NCBI GenBank assembly: GCA_036337945.1
Contig: JAYZDF010000010.1
Coordinates: forward strand, 68,750-132,749
DNA length: 64,000 nt
DNA from: JAYZDF01 sp036337945
GTDB lineage: Bacteria; Myxococcota; Kuafuiibacteriia; Kuafuiibacteriales; Kuafuiibacteriaceae
Direction: 5' to 3'
Each line of letters starts with the position of its first letter. Position 1 is the stretch's first letter. The notes beneath the pieces are model-generated. The model worked only from the letters and a program-made list of their open reading frames with translations, did no database searches and was not told where the DNA came from. Below, piece after piece: positions 17,281 through 26,843 of this stretch. The translations under genes and the position numbers were made by a program.

Positions 17281-17300
17281 TTGACACTCCGAAATTTCGG
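17281..17300 (+). promoter_or_regulatory. Candidate -35 box and palindrome of the efflux operon
   Basis: A consensus TTGACA at 17281-17286 is followed by the perfect 12-bp palindrome CCGAAATTTCGG at 17289-17300, which would fall between -35 and -10. TGTTAA at 17302 could be the -10, but the spacing of 15 bp is short. The palindrome may be a second half of the operator or chance, since 12-bp palindromes occur by chance about fifteen times in 64 kb. Confidence 0.4.
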
Positions 17301-17317
17301 GTGTTAAGCCGCCAGCC

Positions 17318-17908
17318 GTGCCGAGACCTACGGTGATAGATGATGAGGCCATCCTTACAGCCGCCCGGGCCTCTTTTCTCGAGCGCGGCTTTTCTGTGAC
17401 AACAGCAGAAATAGCAAAGAGTGCCGGTGTCTCAGAAGGTTCAATTTATAAGAGGTTTGGAAGCAAAGCTGAGCTGTTTTGCTCCGCGCTGCAGATTCCA
17501 GGGCAGCTTCCTTGGGAAGGCCTTCTCAGCGAGGTCACTCACGAGTCAGATCCTAAGCAGGTATTACTCGACATGGGACATGCTCTCCTTAGGTTCTATC
17601 GTGAACACATCGGCAGGATGCTGAAGATTCACGCACATCTGAATGAAATATTACATGCCCTACCCCCGGAACTACCCCCACCGATCAAAGCGGTCAGCGC
17701 GATGACTTCCTTCGTGACCGAGCAAATCGCTGAGGACCGCATTGTTTCTCAGTACCCAGAAACCGTCGCCCGCATGCTTCTTGGTGCAATCGCCAACTAC
17801 GCTTTTTTTGAGTTGATGTTCAATTATACCCCCACTTCGCCGGAGGAATACGTTGAACAGGTCGTTGAATCCCTTTGGAATGGAATCGCACCAGGAGGAA
17901 GCCCATGA
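17318..17908 (+). CDS. TetR-family regulator of the RND efflux operon
   Basis: The N-terminal helix-turn-helix is TTAEIAKSAGVSEGSIYKRFGSK, a textbook TetR DNA-binding motif, preceded by ILTAARASFLERGF. The 120-residue C-terminal domain is unassigned. It starts with GTG. Its stop overlaps the ATG of the outer-membrane factor gene (ATGA), so regulator and pump are one transcript. Autoregulation through the repeat at 17258-17275 is the simple model. The inducing compound is unknown. Confidence 0.9.
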   Translation: MPRPTVIDDEAILTAARASFLERGFSVTTAEIAKSAGVSEGSIYKRFGSKAELFCSALQIPGQLPWEGLLSEVTHESDPKQVLLDMGHALLRFYREHIGRMLKIHAHLNEILHALPPELPPPIKAVSAMTSFVTEQIAEDRIVSQYPETVARMLLGAIANYAFFELMFNYTPTSPEEYVEQVVESLWNGIAPGGSP

Positions 17909-19308
17909 AACCTATCATTTCTACTGCGCTGCTTCTTGGAACGATGTCCGCTTGTGTTCCCCACACCTATGTCACGAGAAAGCAGGCCGATCCCAAAGTA
18001 CCCAATACCTTCTCGATGAAGAAGTCCAATTCGCAATCGAACAATTTAGATTCAAAATGGTGGATGGAGTTTGGCGACAAGGAACTAGACTCCACAATCG
18101 AGCAAGGACTCAAAAATAATCTCGATATACAGATGGCTGCCGCTCGATTCGAACAGGCCGACGCTGTGGCCAGAAAGCTCGGTGCCGTGTATTGGCCCCG
18201 GTTCGACTTAGGAGTAGACGCCGGTCGAAATCAAATCATCAACCAATTTTTTGGTGGCGGCGCACGGACATTCAACCGTTTTGAAGTTTCAATGGGTGTT
18301 TCGTATGAATTCGACCTTTGGGGAAAATTTCGTACTCAAAGGAAAGGAGCATTGCGAGACGCTCAAGCTTCTCACGAAGATGTCAATGCAGCGATTATGT
18401 CGATCACGGCTCGAATTAGTGAGACCTGGTATCTTCTTGGTGAGCAACGCGCTCAAGCAGTACTTTTGCGTGAGCAAATTTCCGTCAACGAAACTGTTCT
18501 GTCATTGATACAGGCAAGGTTTGAGCAAGGACTGGCCAATGCGCTAGATGTATTCCAGCAGAAGCAACAACTGCTAAAGACGCGACGGCGACTAGAGCCT
18601 ACCCTTGCGCAAATTAGGGTCTTGGAGAATCAATTAGACGTGCTCCTCGGAAGAGCACCAACCGCAAATCGAAAAGAAAAGCGGATTCAGCTGCCTCGCC
18701 TCAGTGGACTTCCTCAAATAGGCGTTCCTCTCGATCTTTTACAACAGCGACCAGACCTACGAGCGGCATACGCACGTGTAAAAGCCGCAGATCACCGTAT
18801 TGCCTCAGCCATCGCCGAGCGATTTCCGAGCTTGCGGCTCAGTGCAAGTACTGGCTTTTTATCGGGCGATATCAGCACGATTTTTGATGGCCTGATCTGG
18901 AACGTTCTGGGTGGATTCGTTTTACCGCTCATTGACGGAGGTCAGCGAAAAGCAGAGGTCAGCCGGCAGCGAGCAATCCTAAAGATGACTTTGGCACAGT
19001 ACAAAAAGGTCGTGATCACCGCAGTGCAGGAAGTCGAAGATGCTTTAGTTCAGTTAGAAAGAAAGGAATCAGAGCTCATCCAACTACAAGCGGAACTAAA
19101 CGTCGCACGCTCCGCTTTTACCGAGGCACAAAACCGTTATATCCAGGGCCTGAGCTCCTACCTACCCGTTCTAACCGCCCTTGTCGGCATGCAAGAAGCT
19201 GAAAGAAATGAACTGACCGCACAAAGACAGCTAATTTCTCACCGCATTCAACTTTATCGCGCACTCGGCGGCGGCATGAAGCCGCCTAAACAAGAGGAAT
19301 CAAAATAA
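17905..19308 (+). CDS. NodT/TolC-family outer-membrane efflux lipoprotein
   Basis: Outer-membrane channel of a tripartite pump. The frame extends to 17875, but the ATG at 17905 has AGGAGG 6 nt upstream and begins a lipoprotein signal (LLLGTMSAC). The mature protein has the two-fold TolC repeat: WWMEFGDKELD at the start, DLGVDAGRN, FDLWGKFR in the first half, and QRPDLRAAYARVKAADHRIASA with FPSLRLSAS in the second. The long helical hairpins contain EQGLANALDVFQQ. Coupled by overlaps to tetR before and the adaptor after (TAATG). Confidence 0.93.
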   Translation: MKPIISTALLLGTMSACVPHTYVTRKQADPKVPNTFSMKKSNSQSNNLDSKWWMEFGDKELDSTIEQGLKNNLDIQMAAARFEQADAVARKLGAVYWPRFDLGVDAGRNQIINQFFGGGARTFNRFEVSMGVSYEFDLWGKFRTQRKGALRDAQASHEDVNAAIMSITARISETWYLLGEQRAQAVLLREQISVNETVLSLIQARFEQGLANALDVFQQKQQLLKTRRRLEPTLAQIRVLENQLDVLLGRAPTANRKEKRIQLPRLSGLPQIGVPLDLLQQRPDLRAAYARVKAADHRIASAIAERFPSLRLSASTGFLSGDISTIFDGLIWNVLGGFVLPLIDGGQRKAEVSRQRAILKMTLAQYKKVVITAVQEVEDALVQLERKESELIQLQAELNVARSAFTEAQNRYIQGLSSYLPVLTALVGMQEAERNELTAQRQLISHRIQLYRALGGGMKPPKQEESK

Positions 19309-20501
19309 TGCCTAAACTATCAAGAAAACTCTTACCACTCCTGGTCGTAGGCTCCGCCTTCGGTATAGCCATTGTTCTCATCAGTTCACGCCCAGCGCCA
19401 CGTCGAAAACCTGCGTCGTTTAGTGCACCTTTGGTAGAAACACTTGCTGTCACTGCTACGACAGCGAGGATTATGCTTACATCGCAAGGCACGGTGGTTC
19501 CATCACAAGAGATCACTTTGCTCCCTGAGGTTTCAGGTAAACTCATTTGGGTCAGTGAAAAATTTATCCCTGGAAGTAAACTCCGGAAAGGTGAAGTCAT
19601 CGCCAAAATTGATCCGCGCAACTACCAAGCGATGGTTGAAGCTCAAAAAGCGCAACTTGAGCAGGCCATTTTAAATCTTGAGTTAGAAAAAGGTAAAAAG
19701 CGCGTCGCAGAACGAGAGTGGAGCCTCCTGCAAAAAAATCTGAAAGCGAAAGATGATCTTGGACGAGCACTTGCGCTACGAGAACCGCAACTGCGAAGCG
19801 CAAAATCGAACGTTGCTGCCGCGAATCAGGCCCTTGAAAAAGCTAATCTTGACCTTGCCCGAACCAATCTGCGAGCGCCGTTTAACGCCGTAATACTCTC
19901 AAAAGATGCTGATTTAGGTCAGGTTGTGGGCGCAGGTCGACCGCTGGCAAAACTCGCTGGCACCGATAGCTTCTGGGTCGAGGCCAATGTGCCCCTAGGG
20001 CATGTATCCTTTCTCCAGGACAAAACCTCTAAACGAGAGAAATCTGATGCTGTTATCGTGCAAAGGAGCGAAGGACAAACAAGCGAGAAGGCCGGTAAAG
20101 TGATCCGAGTCATGAGTAATCTAGACCCGGTTGGAAGGATGGCAAAACTCATCATCGCTGTAAAAAACCCCTTGTCGAAAAAGAATGGCGAACTTCCTCT
20201 CTTTCTTGGTGCATTCACAGATATTCAAGTCTCGGGACAAGTACGGTCTAACGTATTCAAAATTCCGGAATCTGTCGTTCAAGATGACGGGAAGGTCCTT
20301 ATACTAAAGGAAGACAACAGCCTCGATATCCGCAAGGTCAATGTAGTTTGGAAGTCGAGAGACTCTGTAATTGTAGATAAAGGCCTGAAGACGGGAGATA
20401 GAATCATCATGACTAGAGTTCCTACTCCTATTCAAGGCATGAAACTTCGAATCAAGGGAGAAACTCAAGCTCGCCCGGCGATTCCAGGAAAACGGTCATG
20501 A
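19308..20501 (+). CDS. HlyD/RND-family periplasmic adaptor
   Basis: A 397-residue membrane-fusion protein linking the RND pump to the NodT channel. It has an N-terminal membrane anchor (LLPLLVVGSAFGIAIVLISS), a lipoyl-type half (SGKLIWVSEKFIPGSKLRKGEVIAKIDPRNYQ), a coiled-coil hairpin rich in Ala, Glu and Lys, the second lipoyl half (LDLARTNLRAPFNAVI) and beta-barrel domains. The start overlaps the previous stop in TAATG, and the end overlaps the pump gene in ATGA. The substrate is not deducible. Confidence 0.92.
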   Translation: MPKLSRKLLPLLVVGSAFGIAIVLISSRPAPRRKPASFSAPLVETLAVTATTARIMLTSQGTVVPSQEITLLPEVSGKLIWVSEKFIPGSKLRKGEVIAKIDPRNYQAMVEAQKAQLEQAILNLELEKGKKRVAEREWSLLQKNLKAKDDLGRALALREPQLRSAKSNVAAANQALEKANLDLARTNLRAPFNAVILSKDADLGQVVGAGRPLAKLAGTDSFWVEANVPLGHVSFLQDKTSKREKSDAVIVQRSEGQTSEKAGKVIRVMSNLDPVGRMAKLIIAVKNPLSKKNGELPLFLGAFTDIQVSGQVRSNVFKIPESVVQDDGKVLILKEDNSLDIRKVNVVWKSRDSVIVDKGLKTGDRIIMTRVPTPIQGMKLRIKGETQARPAIPGKRS

Positions 20502-23500
20502 CAAAGCAAATGTCTAAAACCGGATCCATAGCCTGGATGGCTCAAAATAGCGTCGCTGCAAACCTGTTGATGGCTGTTCTGCTGCTCGGTGGCTTGGTGA
20601 GTATGCTACGAGTCAAACAAGAAGTATTTCCAGCTTTCGATATCGATACAATTACAGTCGCAGCGGGCTATCCGGGTGCTAGCCCGGACGAGATTGAAAA
20701 ATCAATTGTCGTAGCCATTGAGGACTCTATTCGCGATGTTGATGGCATAAAGAAAATTTCATCGAGAGCACTGGAAGGCTCGGGCCAAGTTTACGCCGAA
20801 CTTAGGAATGGCGCGAACCCAGAACGTACGTTGTCTGAAGTGAAAACAGCGGTCGACCGAATCACATCGTTTCCAGAGGATATGGAACGTCCCAATACAA
20901 GCCTGATGGCTTCTCGAAGAAGCGTAATTTCTATCATGATCTACGGAGACGTCGGTGAGCAGGTTCTAAAATCCATGTCCGACATTTTTTATGAAGATTT
21001 ATTGGCGATGGAAGCCATCACGACGGTAGATGTTAGAGGCCTACCTCCGCCAGAGATTAGTATCGAAATTTCTCAAAAGGCCTTGCGTCAACATGGGCTG
21101 ACAATCGAAGGGGTCGCCAGAACTATTCGAAATGCATCGGTTGAAGTACCTGGGGGCGGCGTAAAGACACAACGTGGTGAAATCCTGCTTCGCGTGACCG
21201 AAAGACGTGAGTTTGGAAGGGAATTCAGCGACATCATTGTTAAGTCAGGTCGAAACGGTAACCAAGTAAAGTTAAGTGAGGTCGCCCAGATTCGTGATGA
21301 CTTCAAAGAGACCGATCAGTCGGCAAGCTTCAACGGCAAGCCTGCGATTCGCTTAACGGTCATGAGAGTTGGTAATCAAAAACCTCTGGAGATAGCAAAC
21401 GCCGTAAAGCAGTACGTCAATGACATGCGTCCAACGCTTCCAGAGGGTGTGCAAGTGGCTACCTGGGGAGACCAGTCGGAAATCTATAAAGACCGAATTG
21501 GTCTACTCACGAGGAACGGAATCTACGGATTATTCTTGGTATTAGGAGTGCTAGGCCTCATTCTTGATTTCCGATTAGCGTTTTGGGTCACTTTGGGAAT
21601 TCCAATTTCATTTTTTGGGTCACTCATATTTTTCCCGGCTGCGGACGCTTCAATCAACATGGTGTCAATGATGGCATTCATCATCACCCTTGGCATGGTG
21701 GTCGATGACGCCATTGTTGTCGGGGAAAATATCTTTACGACACGAAAGACAGAAAAAGACCCCAATGTTGCATCGATCGCCGGCGCCCATGAAGTATCTG
21801 TCCCGGTTGTTTTTTCGATCCTCACTACGGTCAGCGCATTCGCTCCGCTTTTCTTTGTAAGCGGCGTTATGGGTAAAATTCTTTGGTCGGTACCATTCGT
21901 TGTCGTTTCAGTGCTTCTTTTATCCTTGGTCGAGTCACTGTACATCTTACCTGCACATCTCGCGCACACCCCTCTCGAGCCCACGAATGCCATATTGAAA
22001 AAACTCCAAATCATACCCATTCGAGCCAATCGTATTCTCGATAACTTTATTGAAAATCAATTTCAGCCTGTTTTACGCAAAGCCGTCGAATATCGAGGAC
22101 TCACAATCGCGATTGGTTTCTCAGGACTCATCATCACCATCGGACTCATCGCTGGTGGGAGGATCGGGGCCACATTTCTCCCCAGAATTCCTGCAAATCG
22201 CGTTCAAGTCAGTGTCGAACTTCCGTATGGAACTTCGGTAGCCTACACGAAAACCGTACAAACAAAACTCATCGAGGCAGCTCAAAAAACCGCGAAGAGC
22301 TTCGGTACCCAAAACGGAGATATCCGCGGTATCTACGGACTCATAGGAAAACGACTCCGTGGAGGAGGACCCGTAAATACAGGCTCTGGCGCAGCGGGTG
22401 GTCACATCGCCGGCGTCTCAGTACTACTGGCTGAAAACGACAAAAGAAGTTACGGAGCGCGACAGTTCACTCAAAAGTGGCGCGAAACCATCGGCGAAAT
22501 TCCCGGAGTGAAGTCGATCTCCTTCAAATTTTCAAGAGGACCATCTGGTGGTGCCGCAATCAACGTCGAACTTAGTCATCCGAGTAAGGATACACTTGAG
22601 GAAGCAGCTCGTCGGACCGCAGAATTACTCCAGTCTTTTGATGGAGTAAGAGATATCGATACAGGCTTCGATGACGGCAAGCCTCAAATTGATTTTACGC
22701 TCAAGCCAGCGGCTCGCACGTTAGGAATCACTGAGGTCAATTTGGGGAGACAACTTAGAAGCTCGTTTTTCGGAAGCGAAGCTTTGAGGCAACAGCGCGG
22801 GCGAGATGAGCTTCGAGTGATGGTTAGATTACCTGAAAACGAACGGAGAACCCAAAGCGATGTTGAGAACCTTATCGTTCAAAGCCCGAGCGGAGGCGAG
22901 ATTCCACTAAAAGAGGCGGCCAACATCTCTTTTGGAACTTCATTCACCGCCATCAAAAGAGTAGGTGGTCGGCGTGCAGTCAATGTAACGGCCGATGTAG
23001 ATGAAAAAAAAGCGAATGCAAAAGTGGTCGCTGAGCGTTTCGTGCAAGAAATCCTGCCCAAGATCGCTTCTGAATACCCCGGGATCAAATATTCTCTCGA
23101 AGGAGAACAAAGAGAACGTAAAGAATCATTCGCAAGCATGGCCCAAGGCGGTCTCATCGCTCTTGTGGTAATTTTTGGATTACTTGCGATTCCCTTCAGG
23201 AGTTACGTTCAACCAATAATTATCATGACCGCAATACCTTTTGGGTTGGTCGGAGCTGTGATCGGGCATCTCGTTATGGGCTATAGCCTGAGTCTCATTA
23301 GTATGTTTGGACTCGTCGCACTTACGGGAGTCACAGTGAATGATTCACTCATTCTTGTCGTAGCCATTAACCGCTATCGAGAAAGCGGGCATTCATTGTT
23401 TGAAGCCGTGGTGTTTGGAGGAATGAGGCGCTTCCGGCCGATTGTACTAACTTCGGCGACAACATTTCTCGGACTCGCGCCAATGATCTTTGAAACATCG

Positions 23501-23692
23501 ACTCAGGCTCGATTTTTGATTCCGATGGCGCTCAGCCTCGGATACGGTATCCTATTCGCGACGGTCGTTATTTTGCTCATTGTGCCGGCGCGATATATGT
23601 CCGTAGAGAGCTTCAAGCTTTGGCTCAATGAAGAAGATCCAAATGCAAAATCCGTAGCACTAGAAGAAGAGTACTCAACTCCAGGTGGATGA
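20498..23692 (+). CDS. RND efflux pump inner-membrane permease
   Basis: A 1064-residue protein of the AcrB/HAE1 superfamily with an N-terminal helix, two large periplasmic loops and two six-helix bundles. The proton-relay pair is present in helix 4 (D403 D404 in GMVVDDAIVV). The lysine that AcrB has in helix 10 is replaced, since this protein reads GVTVNDSLILV, as in a known subgroup of RND permeases. Periplasmic GYPGASPDEIE and the GxxAxxxG-type helix-packing segments are conserved. Last gene of tetR-nodT-hlyD-RND. Probably exports hydrophobic compounds or lipids. Confidence 0.95.
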   Translation: MTKQMSKTGSIAWMAQNSVAANLLMAVLLLGGLVSMLRVKQEVFPAFDIDTITVAAGYPGASPDEIEKSIVVAIEDSIRDVDGIKKISSRALEGSGQVYAELRNGANPERTLSEVKTAVDRITSFPEDMERPNTSLMASRRSVISIMIYGDVGEQVLKSMSDIFYEDLLAMEAITTVDVRGLPPPEISIEISQKALRQHGLTIEGVARTIRNASVEVPGGGVKTQRGEILLRVTERREFGREFSDIIVKSGRNGNQVKLSEVAQIRDDFKETDQSASFNGKPAIRLTVMRVGNQKPLEIANAVKQYVNDMRPTLPEGVQVATWGDQSEIYKDRIGLLTRNGIYGLFLVLGVLGLILDFRLAFWVTLGIPISFFGSLIFFPAADASINMVSMMAFIITLGMVVDDAIVVGENIFTTRKTEKDPNVASIAGAHEVSVPVVFSILTTVSAFAPLFFVSGVMGKILWSVPFVVVSVLLLSLVESLYILPAHLAHTPLEPTNAILKKLQIIPIRANRILDNFIENQFQPVLRKAVEYRGLTIAIGFSGLIITIGLIAGGRIGATFLPRIPANRVQVSVELPYGTSVAYTKTVQTKLIEAAQKTAKSFGTQNGDIRGIYGLIGKRLRGGGPVNTGSGAAGGHIAGVSVLLAENDKRSYGARQFTQKWRETIGEIPGVKSISFKFSRGPSGGAAINVELSHPSKDTLEEAARRTAELLQSFDGVRDIDTGFDDGKPQIDFTLKPAARTLGITEVNLGRQLRSSFFGSEALRQQRGRDELRVMVRLPENERRTQSDVENLIVQSPSGGEIPLKEAANISFGTSFTAIKRVGGRRAVNVTADVDEKKANAKVVAERFVQEILPKIASEYPGIKYSLEGEQRERKESFASMAQGGLIALVVIFGLLAIPFRSYVQPIIIMTAIPFGLVGAVIGHLVMGYSLSLISMFGLVALTGVTVNDSLILVVAINRYRESGHSLFEAVVFGGMRRFRPIVLTSATTFLGLAPMIFETSTQARFLIPMALSLGYGILFATVVILLIVPARYMSVESFKLWLNEEDPNAKSVALEEEYSTPGG

Positions 23693-23694
23693 AA

Positions 23695-24126
23695 TCAAGT
23701 CGCAAACAGCATACTCATATCCCTAAAGCTTTTGAACTCGAGTGCGTTACCACACGGCTCTCTTATAAAGAGCGTCGCCTGCTCTCCCGGCTGTCCCTCA
23801 AATCGGATATGAGGTTCAATTAGAAAGCTGCACTCTTCCTGTAGAAGTCTGTCTCTGAGCTTATGCCAATTGTCCCAGTCTAAAATTACTCCGAAATGAA
23901 ACGCGGGAACTTGATCCCCGTCAACAGGGTTATGTGCCACGCTGCTCGATTCTTCTACAAGATGAATTGTGAGCTGATGCCCAAAGAAATTGAAATCGAT
24001 CCAACGTTCGTCTGTTCGGCCAACCTCGCAGCCCAGGGTAGATACGAAAAAGTCCCTTGATTTCGTAAGGTCCGTTACTCCAACCGCCAGATGAAAACGA
24101 GGCCACGCTACTTGTTCATTTTTCAC
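23695..24126 (-). CDS. VOC (glyoxalase/dioxygenase) superfamily protein
   Basis: A 143-residue protein with two beta-alpha-beta-beta-beta modules. Likely metal ligands are H12 (RFHLAV), the His of AFHFGVIL, and the C-terminal Glu of NALEFKSF. The sequence GVTDLTKSRDFFVSTLGCEV is the usual VOC opening. The middle contains RFEGQPGEQATLFIREPCGNALE, common in VOC proteins of unknown substrate. Convergent with the RND gene, 2 bp apart. Confidence 0.85.
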   Translation of the reverse strand: MKNEQVAWPRFHLAVGVTDLTKSRDFFVSTLGCEVGRTDERWIDFNFFGHQLTIHLVEESSSVAHNPVDGDQVPAFHFGVILDWDNWHKLRDRLLQEECSFLIEPHIRFEGQPGEQATLFIREPCGNALEFKSFRDMSMLFAT

Positions 24127-24215
24127 CCTCTAAGTGTACATCCAAAAGGGTCTTAAGTTGAAAGAGCGTTGACTTCGTAGACGGTAAATACCAATGGTTA
24201 CTTGGAGGTATTGCT

Positions 24216-25106
24216 ATGATTTCAGAAATATTTGATCCGGAACAATGGTCAGAGGTAGAAGGCTTTGATTTTACAGATCTAACCTATCATCGCGCCAAAG
24301 ATCAGGGCACAGTGCGTATCGCTTTCAATCGTCCCGAAGTTCGCAATGCCTTTCGCCCAAATACAGTTGATGAGCTGTACCGAGCGCTAGATCACGCTCG
24401 CATGACCTCTGACGTGGGCTGTGTTTTGCTGACCGGCAATGGTCCATCACCAAAAGATGGTGGCTGGGCATTTTGCTCCGGAGGTGATCAGAGAATTCGC
24501 GGTAAAGATGGCTATAAATATGAAGGAGCCAGCGGCCTCGACCCTGCCAGGCTCGGGCGGCTCCACATCTTAGAAGTACAAAGATTAATTCGTTTTATGC
24601 CTAAGGTTGTTATTGCTGTTGTTCCCGGCTGGGCAGTTGGTGGAGGTCATAGCCTTCATGTCGTTTGCGACCTCACCATCGCGAGTCGACAGCATGCAGT
24701 TTTCAAGCAAACCGACCCAGATGTTGCAAGCTTTGACAGTGGGTACGGCTCTGCTCTTCTTGCGCGCCAGGTCGGACAAAAGAAAGCAAGAGAGATCTTT
24801 TTTCTTGGATACAACTATGATGCTGAACAATCGGCAGCGATGGGTATGGTGAATCTCGTAGTCGAACACAGCGAACTTGAAAAAACAGCACTTGAGTGGG
24901 CTGCGACGATTAACTCGAAAAGTCCAACGGCTATGCGCATGCTGAAATATGGCTTTAATCTTCCTGACGATGGAATGGTTGGTCAGCAGCTTTTCGCGGG
25001 AGAAGCCACACGACTCGCGTATGGGACAGACGAAGCGCAGGAAGGCAGAGACGCGTTCCTTGAGAAACGAGACCAAGACTACTCGAAATTTCCTTGGCAC
25101 TTCTAG
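24216..25106 (+). CDS. menB: 1,4-dihydroxy-2-naphthoyl-CoA synthase
   Basis: Crotonase-fold enzyme closing the second ring in menaquinone synthesis. Typical MenB blocks are FCSGGDQRIRG, GWAVGGGHSLHVVCDLTIAS, FDSGYGSALLARQVGQKKAREIFFLG and the C-terminal DYSKFPWHF. The loop reads QTDPDV, with Asp where bicarbonate-dependent (type I) MenB has Gly, so this looks like the type II enzyme that supplies its own carboxylate. GGAGGT lies 6 nt before the ATG. No other men genes are in the window; the deaminase gene follows 3 nt later. Confidence 0.95.
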   Translation: MISEIFDPEQWSEVEGFDFTDLTYHRAKDQGTVRIAFNRPEVRNAFRPNTVDELYRALDHARMTSDVGCVLLTGNGPSPKDGGWAFCSGGDQRIRGKDGYKYEGASGLDPARLGRLHILEVQRLIRFMPKVVIAVVPGWAVGGGHSLHVVCDLTIASRQHAVFKQTDPDVASFDSGYGSALLARQVGQKKAREIFFLGYNYDAEQSAAMGMVNLVVEHSELEKTALEWAATINSKSPTAMRMLKYGFNLPDDGMVGQQLFAGEATRLAYGTDEAQEGRDAFLEKRDQDYSKFPWHF

Positions 25107-25109
25107 ACA

Positions 25110-25601
25110 ATGGAAGCAAACTCAGAGCAACTCACCTCATTTGACGAAGCTTGTTTAGCTAGGGCTCATGAATTGGCGCTTGAAGCCGAAGCGAAGGGAA
25201 ATATGCCCATCGGTTCAGTCTTCGCGCGGTCAGACAGAGTTATTGCCGAAGGTCGTAATGAATTACTGATTCCAACCTACAACCCCGGGGCTCATGCAGA
25301 AATGGTCGCGCTCGCTCAGGTACCCAAAACAGAGTTGCAACGCGCAAATGAGATCACTTGTTATAGCACTTTGGAGCCTTGCATCATGTGCACGAGTACT
25401 CTCATTCTTCATGGCATCCGGCGAGTTGTGTTCGGTGCCCTTGACCAAGAAGGCGGCGGACGCTTTATACTCGACCATCTCCCCCCCTACTACTCTGAAT
25501 CTAAAATCCACTGGATAGGCCCGGTGGACCCCGAAGTTTACGACCCACTCTATCGTAGAGCGCTTGAAAGGTTTGAAAAATTGCCGTGTGGGTGCCCATA
25601 A
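25110..25601 (+). CDS. Zinc-dependent nucleoside/base deaminase
   Basis: A 163-residue cytidine-deaminase-like protein. The zinc site is H62-A-E64 and P90-C91-x-x-C94, with E64 as proton shuttle. The region after the zinc site (FGALDQEGGGRFILDHLPPYY) differs from that of the tRNA adenosine deaminase TadA, so a free base or nucleoside substrate such as guanine or cytosine is more likely. It follows menB by 3 nt, probably sharing a transcript by convenience. The C-terminus ends LPCGCP. Confidence 0.88.
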   Translation: MEANSEQLTSFDEACLARAHELALEAEAKGNMPIGSVFARSDRVIAEGRNELLIPTYNPGAHAEMVALAQVPKTELQRANEITCYSTLEPCIMCTSTLILHGIRRVVFGALDQEGGGRFILDHLPPYYSESKIHWIGPVDPEVYDPLYRRALERFEKLPCGCP

Positions 25602-25608
25602 AACAAGT

Positions 25609-26739
25609 CTAGTAGACTCGGTGCACTCCAGACCCGTTATAATAATGGGCTAGAATTTCCAGGTAGTTATAACCTGCGTCTGCCAAACCTTTTGCACCCC
25701 ATTGGCACATCCCAACGCCGTGCCCAAATCCTCGACCTCTGAAATGAACGTCTCCGCCCCGCGTCTTCGCACTAAACTTTGAAGAAAACACCTTGGAATA
25801 TCCCGACGCAGTTCGCAAGCTTCGAGATGAGAGAAAAAACTTTTTCGAACGCGTGAACGCTGTTGTCTTCATTTGACCATTTTTTCGATAGATTTCTGTT
25901 AATTTGCCGCTGATTAGTTTTGCTTTTTGTAACGAACGTTCAAGGTCTTTCAGCGGTATTTGTGTCTCCCAACGATAACGAGGGGATGGTCTGCACCACT
26001 TGCACTTCTTAGGAACGAGATAAGAAACATGATTACCAAAAGCCTCTCTCGCCGAATTCGTTTGACCACCGCAAGTCGAGTGAAAGAGAGCTTCTACAAG
26101 GCGATGCTTGTGACTCAAGACTTCTCCGCGAGTAAGCGATACGGCATCAATCACTGACTGACTAATCCTTTCAGCGCCCTTATATACTTGTGAAAGAACA
26201 GTGGACTCTAAGTCATAAGCTCGATTGGCGTATCTCATAATCATTCGACGTTGCATAGCGTAGGTTCGTGCCGCAACCGCTTGCGCCTTGAGTGCGTCCG
26301 AGGGCCAAAGAGGGTTCATTTCGCTACCCACAATTCCAAGGAGATAGGTTTCGATAGGAATTCTATTTATGACAAGAAGTCGCCCTTTCTTAACTTCAGC
26401 AGAAATACGACCAAGGTATAATGTGCCGTCGACGCGAACCCCATCATTTGACTCGAAGATTAATTTCTTTGATTCGCGTCTCGCTTTCTTATCGTATTTT
26501 AGGCCCTGCGTTGAAATTCTGACCCTTGAATTTGAAACCCGAAGCGAAATATTTGCTTCGCCTACGGCGGTCGCTAGACGCTCACCAATCACTCCGTCAA
26601 AAACGGATAAATCTAAACCGGAGATCATGATAGATTTTGCAGTGGAGCTTAGGGCTATTCGGACTTCGTCTTCAGCTTGGGCAAAATTCGCGGTCATCAG
26701 ACCAAATATCAAAGTGGGAATTGCGAAGCCTTTGCTCAT
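25609..26739 (-). CDS. SpoIID/LytB-domain secreted protein
   Basis: ATG 26739 starts a clean signal peptide (MSKGFAIPTLIFGLMTANFAQA, cut before ED); the frame runs on to 26784 without such a signal. The mature protein has SpoIID hallmarks: YLLGIVGSEMNPLWPSDALKAQAVAARTYA, a CGGQT motif, and RGFGHGVGMCQWGAKGLA with LEILAHYYNG at the end. SpoIID cleaves glycan strands stripped of stem peptides; Gram-negative relatives are linked to amidase activation and cell-wall turnover. It lies at the end of the pilus operon, about 100 bp after the last pilin gene. Confidence 0.9.
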   Translation of the reverse strand: MSKGFAIPTLIFGLMTANFAQAEDEVRIALSSTAKSIMISGLDLSVFDGVIGERLATAVGEANISLRVSNSRVRISTQGLKYDKKARRESKKLIFESNDGVRVDGTLYLGRISAEVKKGRLLVINRIPIETYLLGIVGSEMNPLWPSDALKAQAVAARTYAMQRRMIMRYANRAYDLESTVLSQVYKGAERISQSVIDAVSLTRGEVLSHKHRLVEALFHSTCGGQTNSAREAFGNHVSYLVPKKCKWCRPSPRYRWETQIPLKDLERSLQKAKLISGKLTEIYRKNGQMKTTAFTRSKKFFLSSRSLRTASGYSKVFSSKFSAKTRGGDVHFRGRGFGHGVGMCQWGAKGLADAGYNYLEILAHYYNGSGVHRVY

Positions 26740-26843
26740 CAAAATCGAAACAAACTTGTGGGACAAGCATGATGACCGTGCCATGTCTGGAAACCGACCG
26801 CAAATTGTTCAGCTGTTTTTCGAAAGCGCTTATCTATATAAAA

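Noticed and set aside
21523..22029. 168-codon open frame antisense to the RND permease
   Set aside because: Mirror of hydrophobic codons in the real permease; no start site support.
24585..25100. 171-codon open frame antisense to menB
   Set aside because: Fully inside a confident gene; no recognisable domain and irregular composition.
25601..25625. GTCT/AGAC hairpin between the deaminase and SpoIID-like genes as terminator
   Set aside because: Four- to five-base stem without a T tract on either side.
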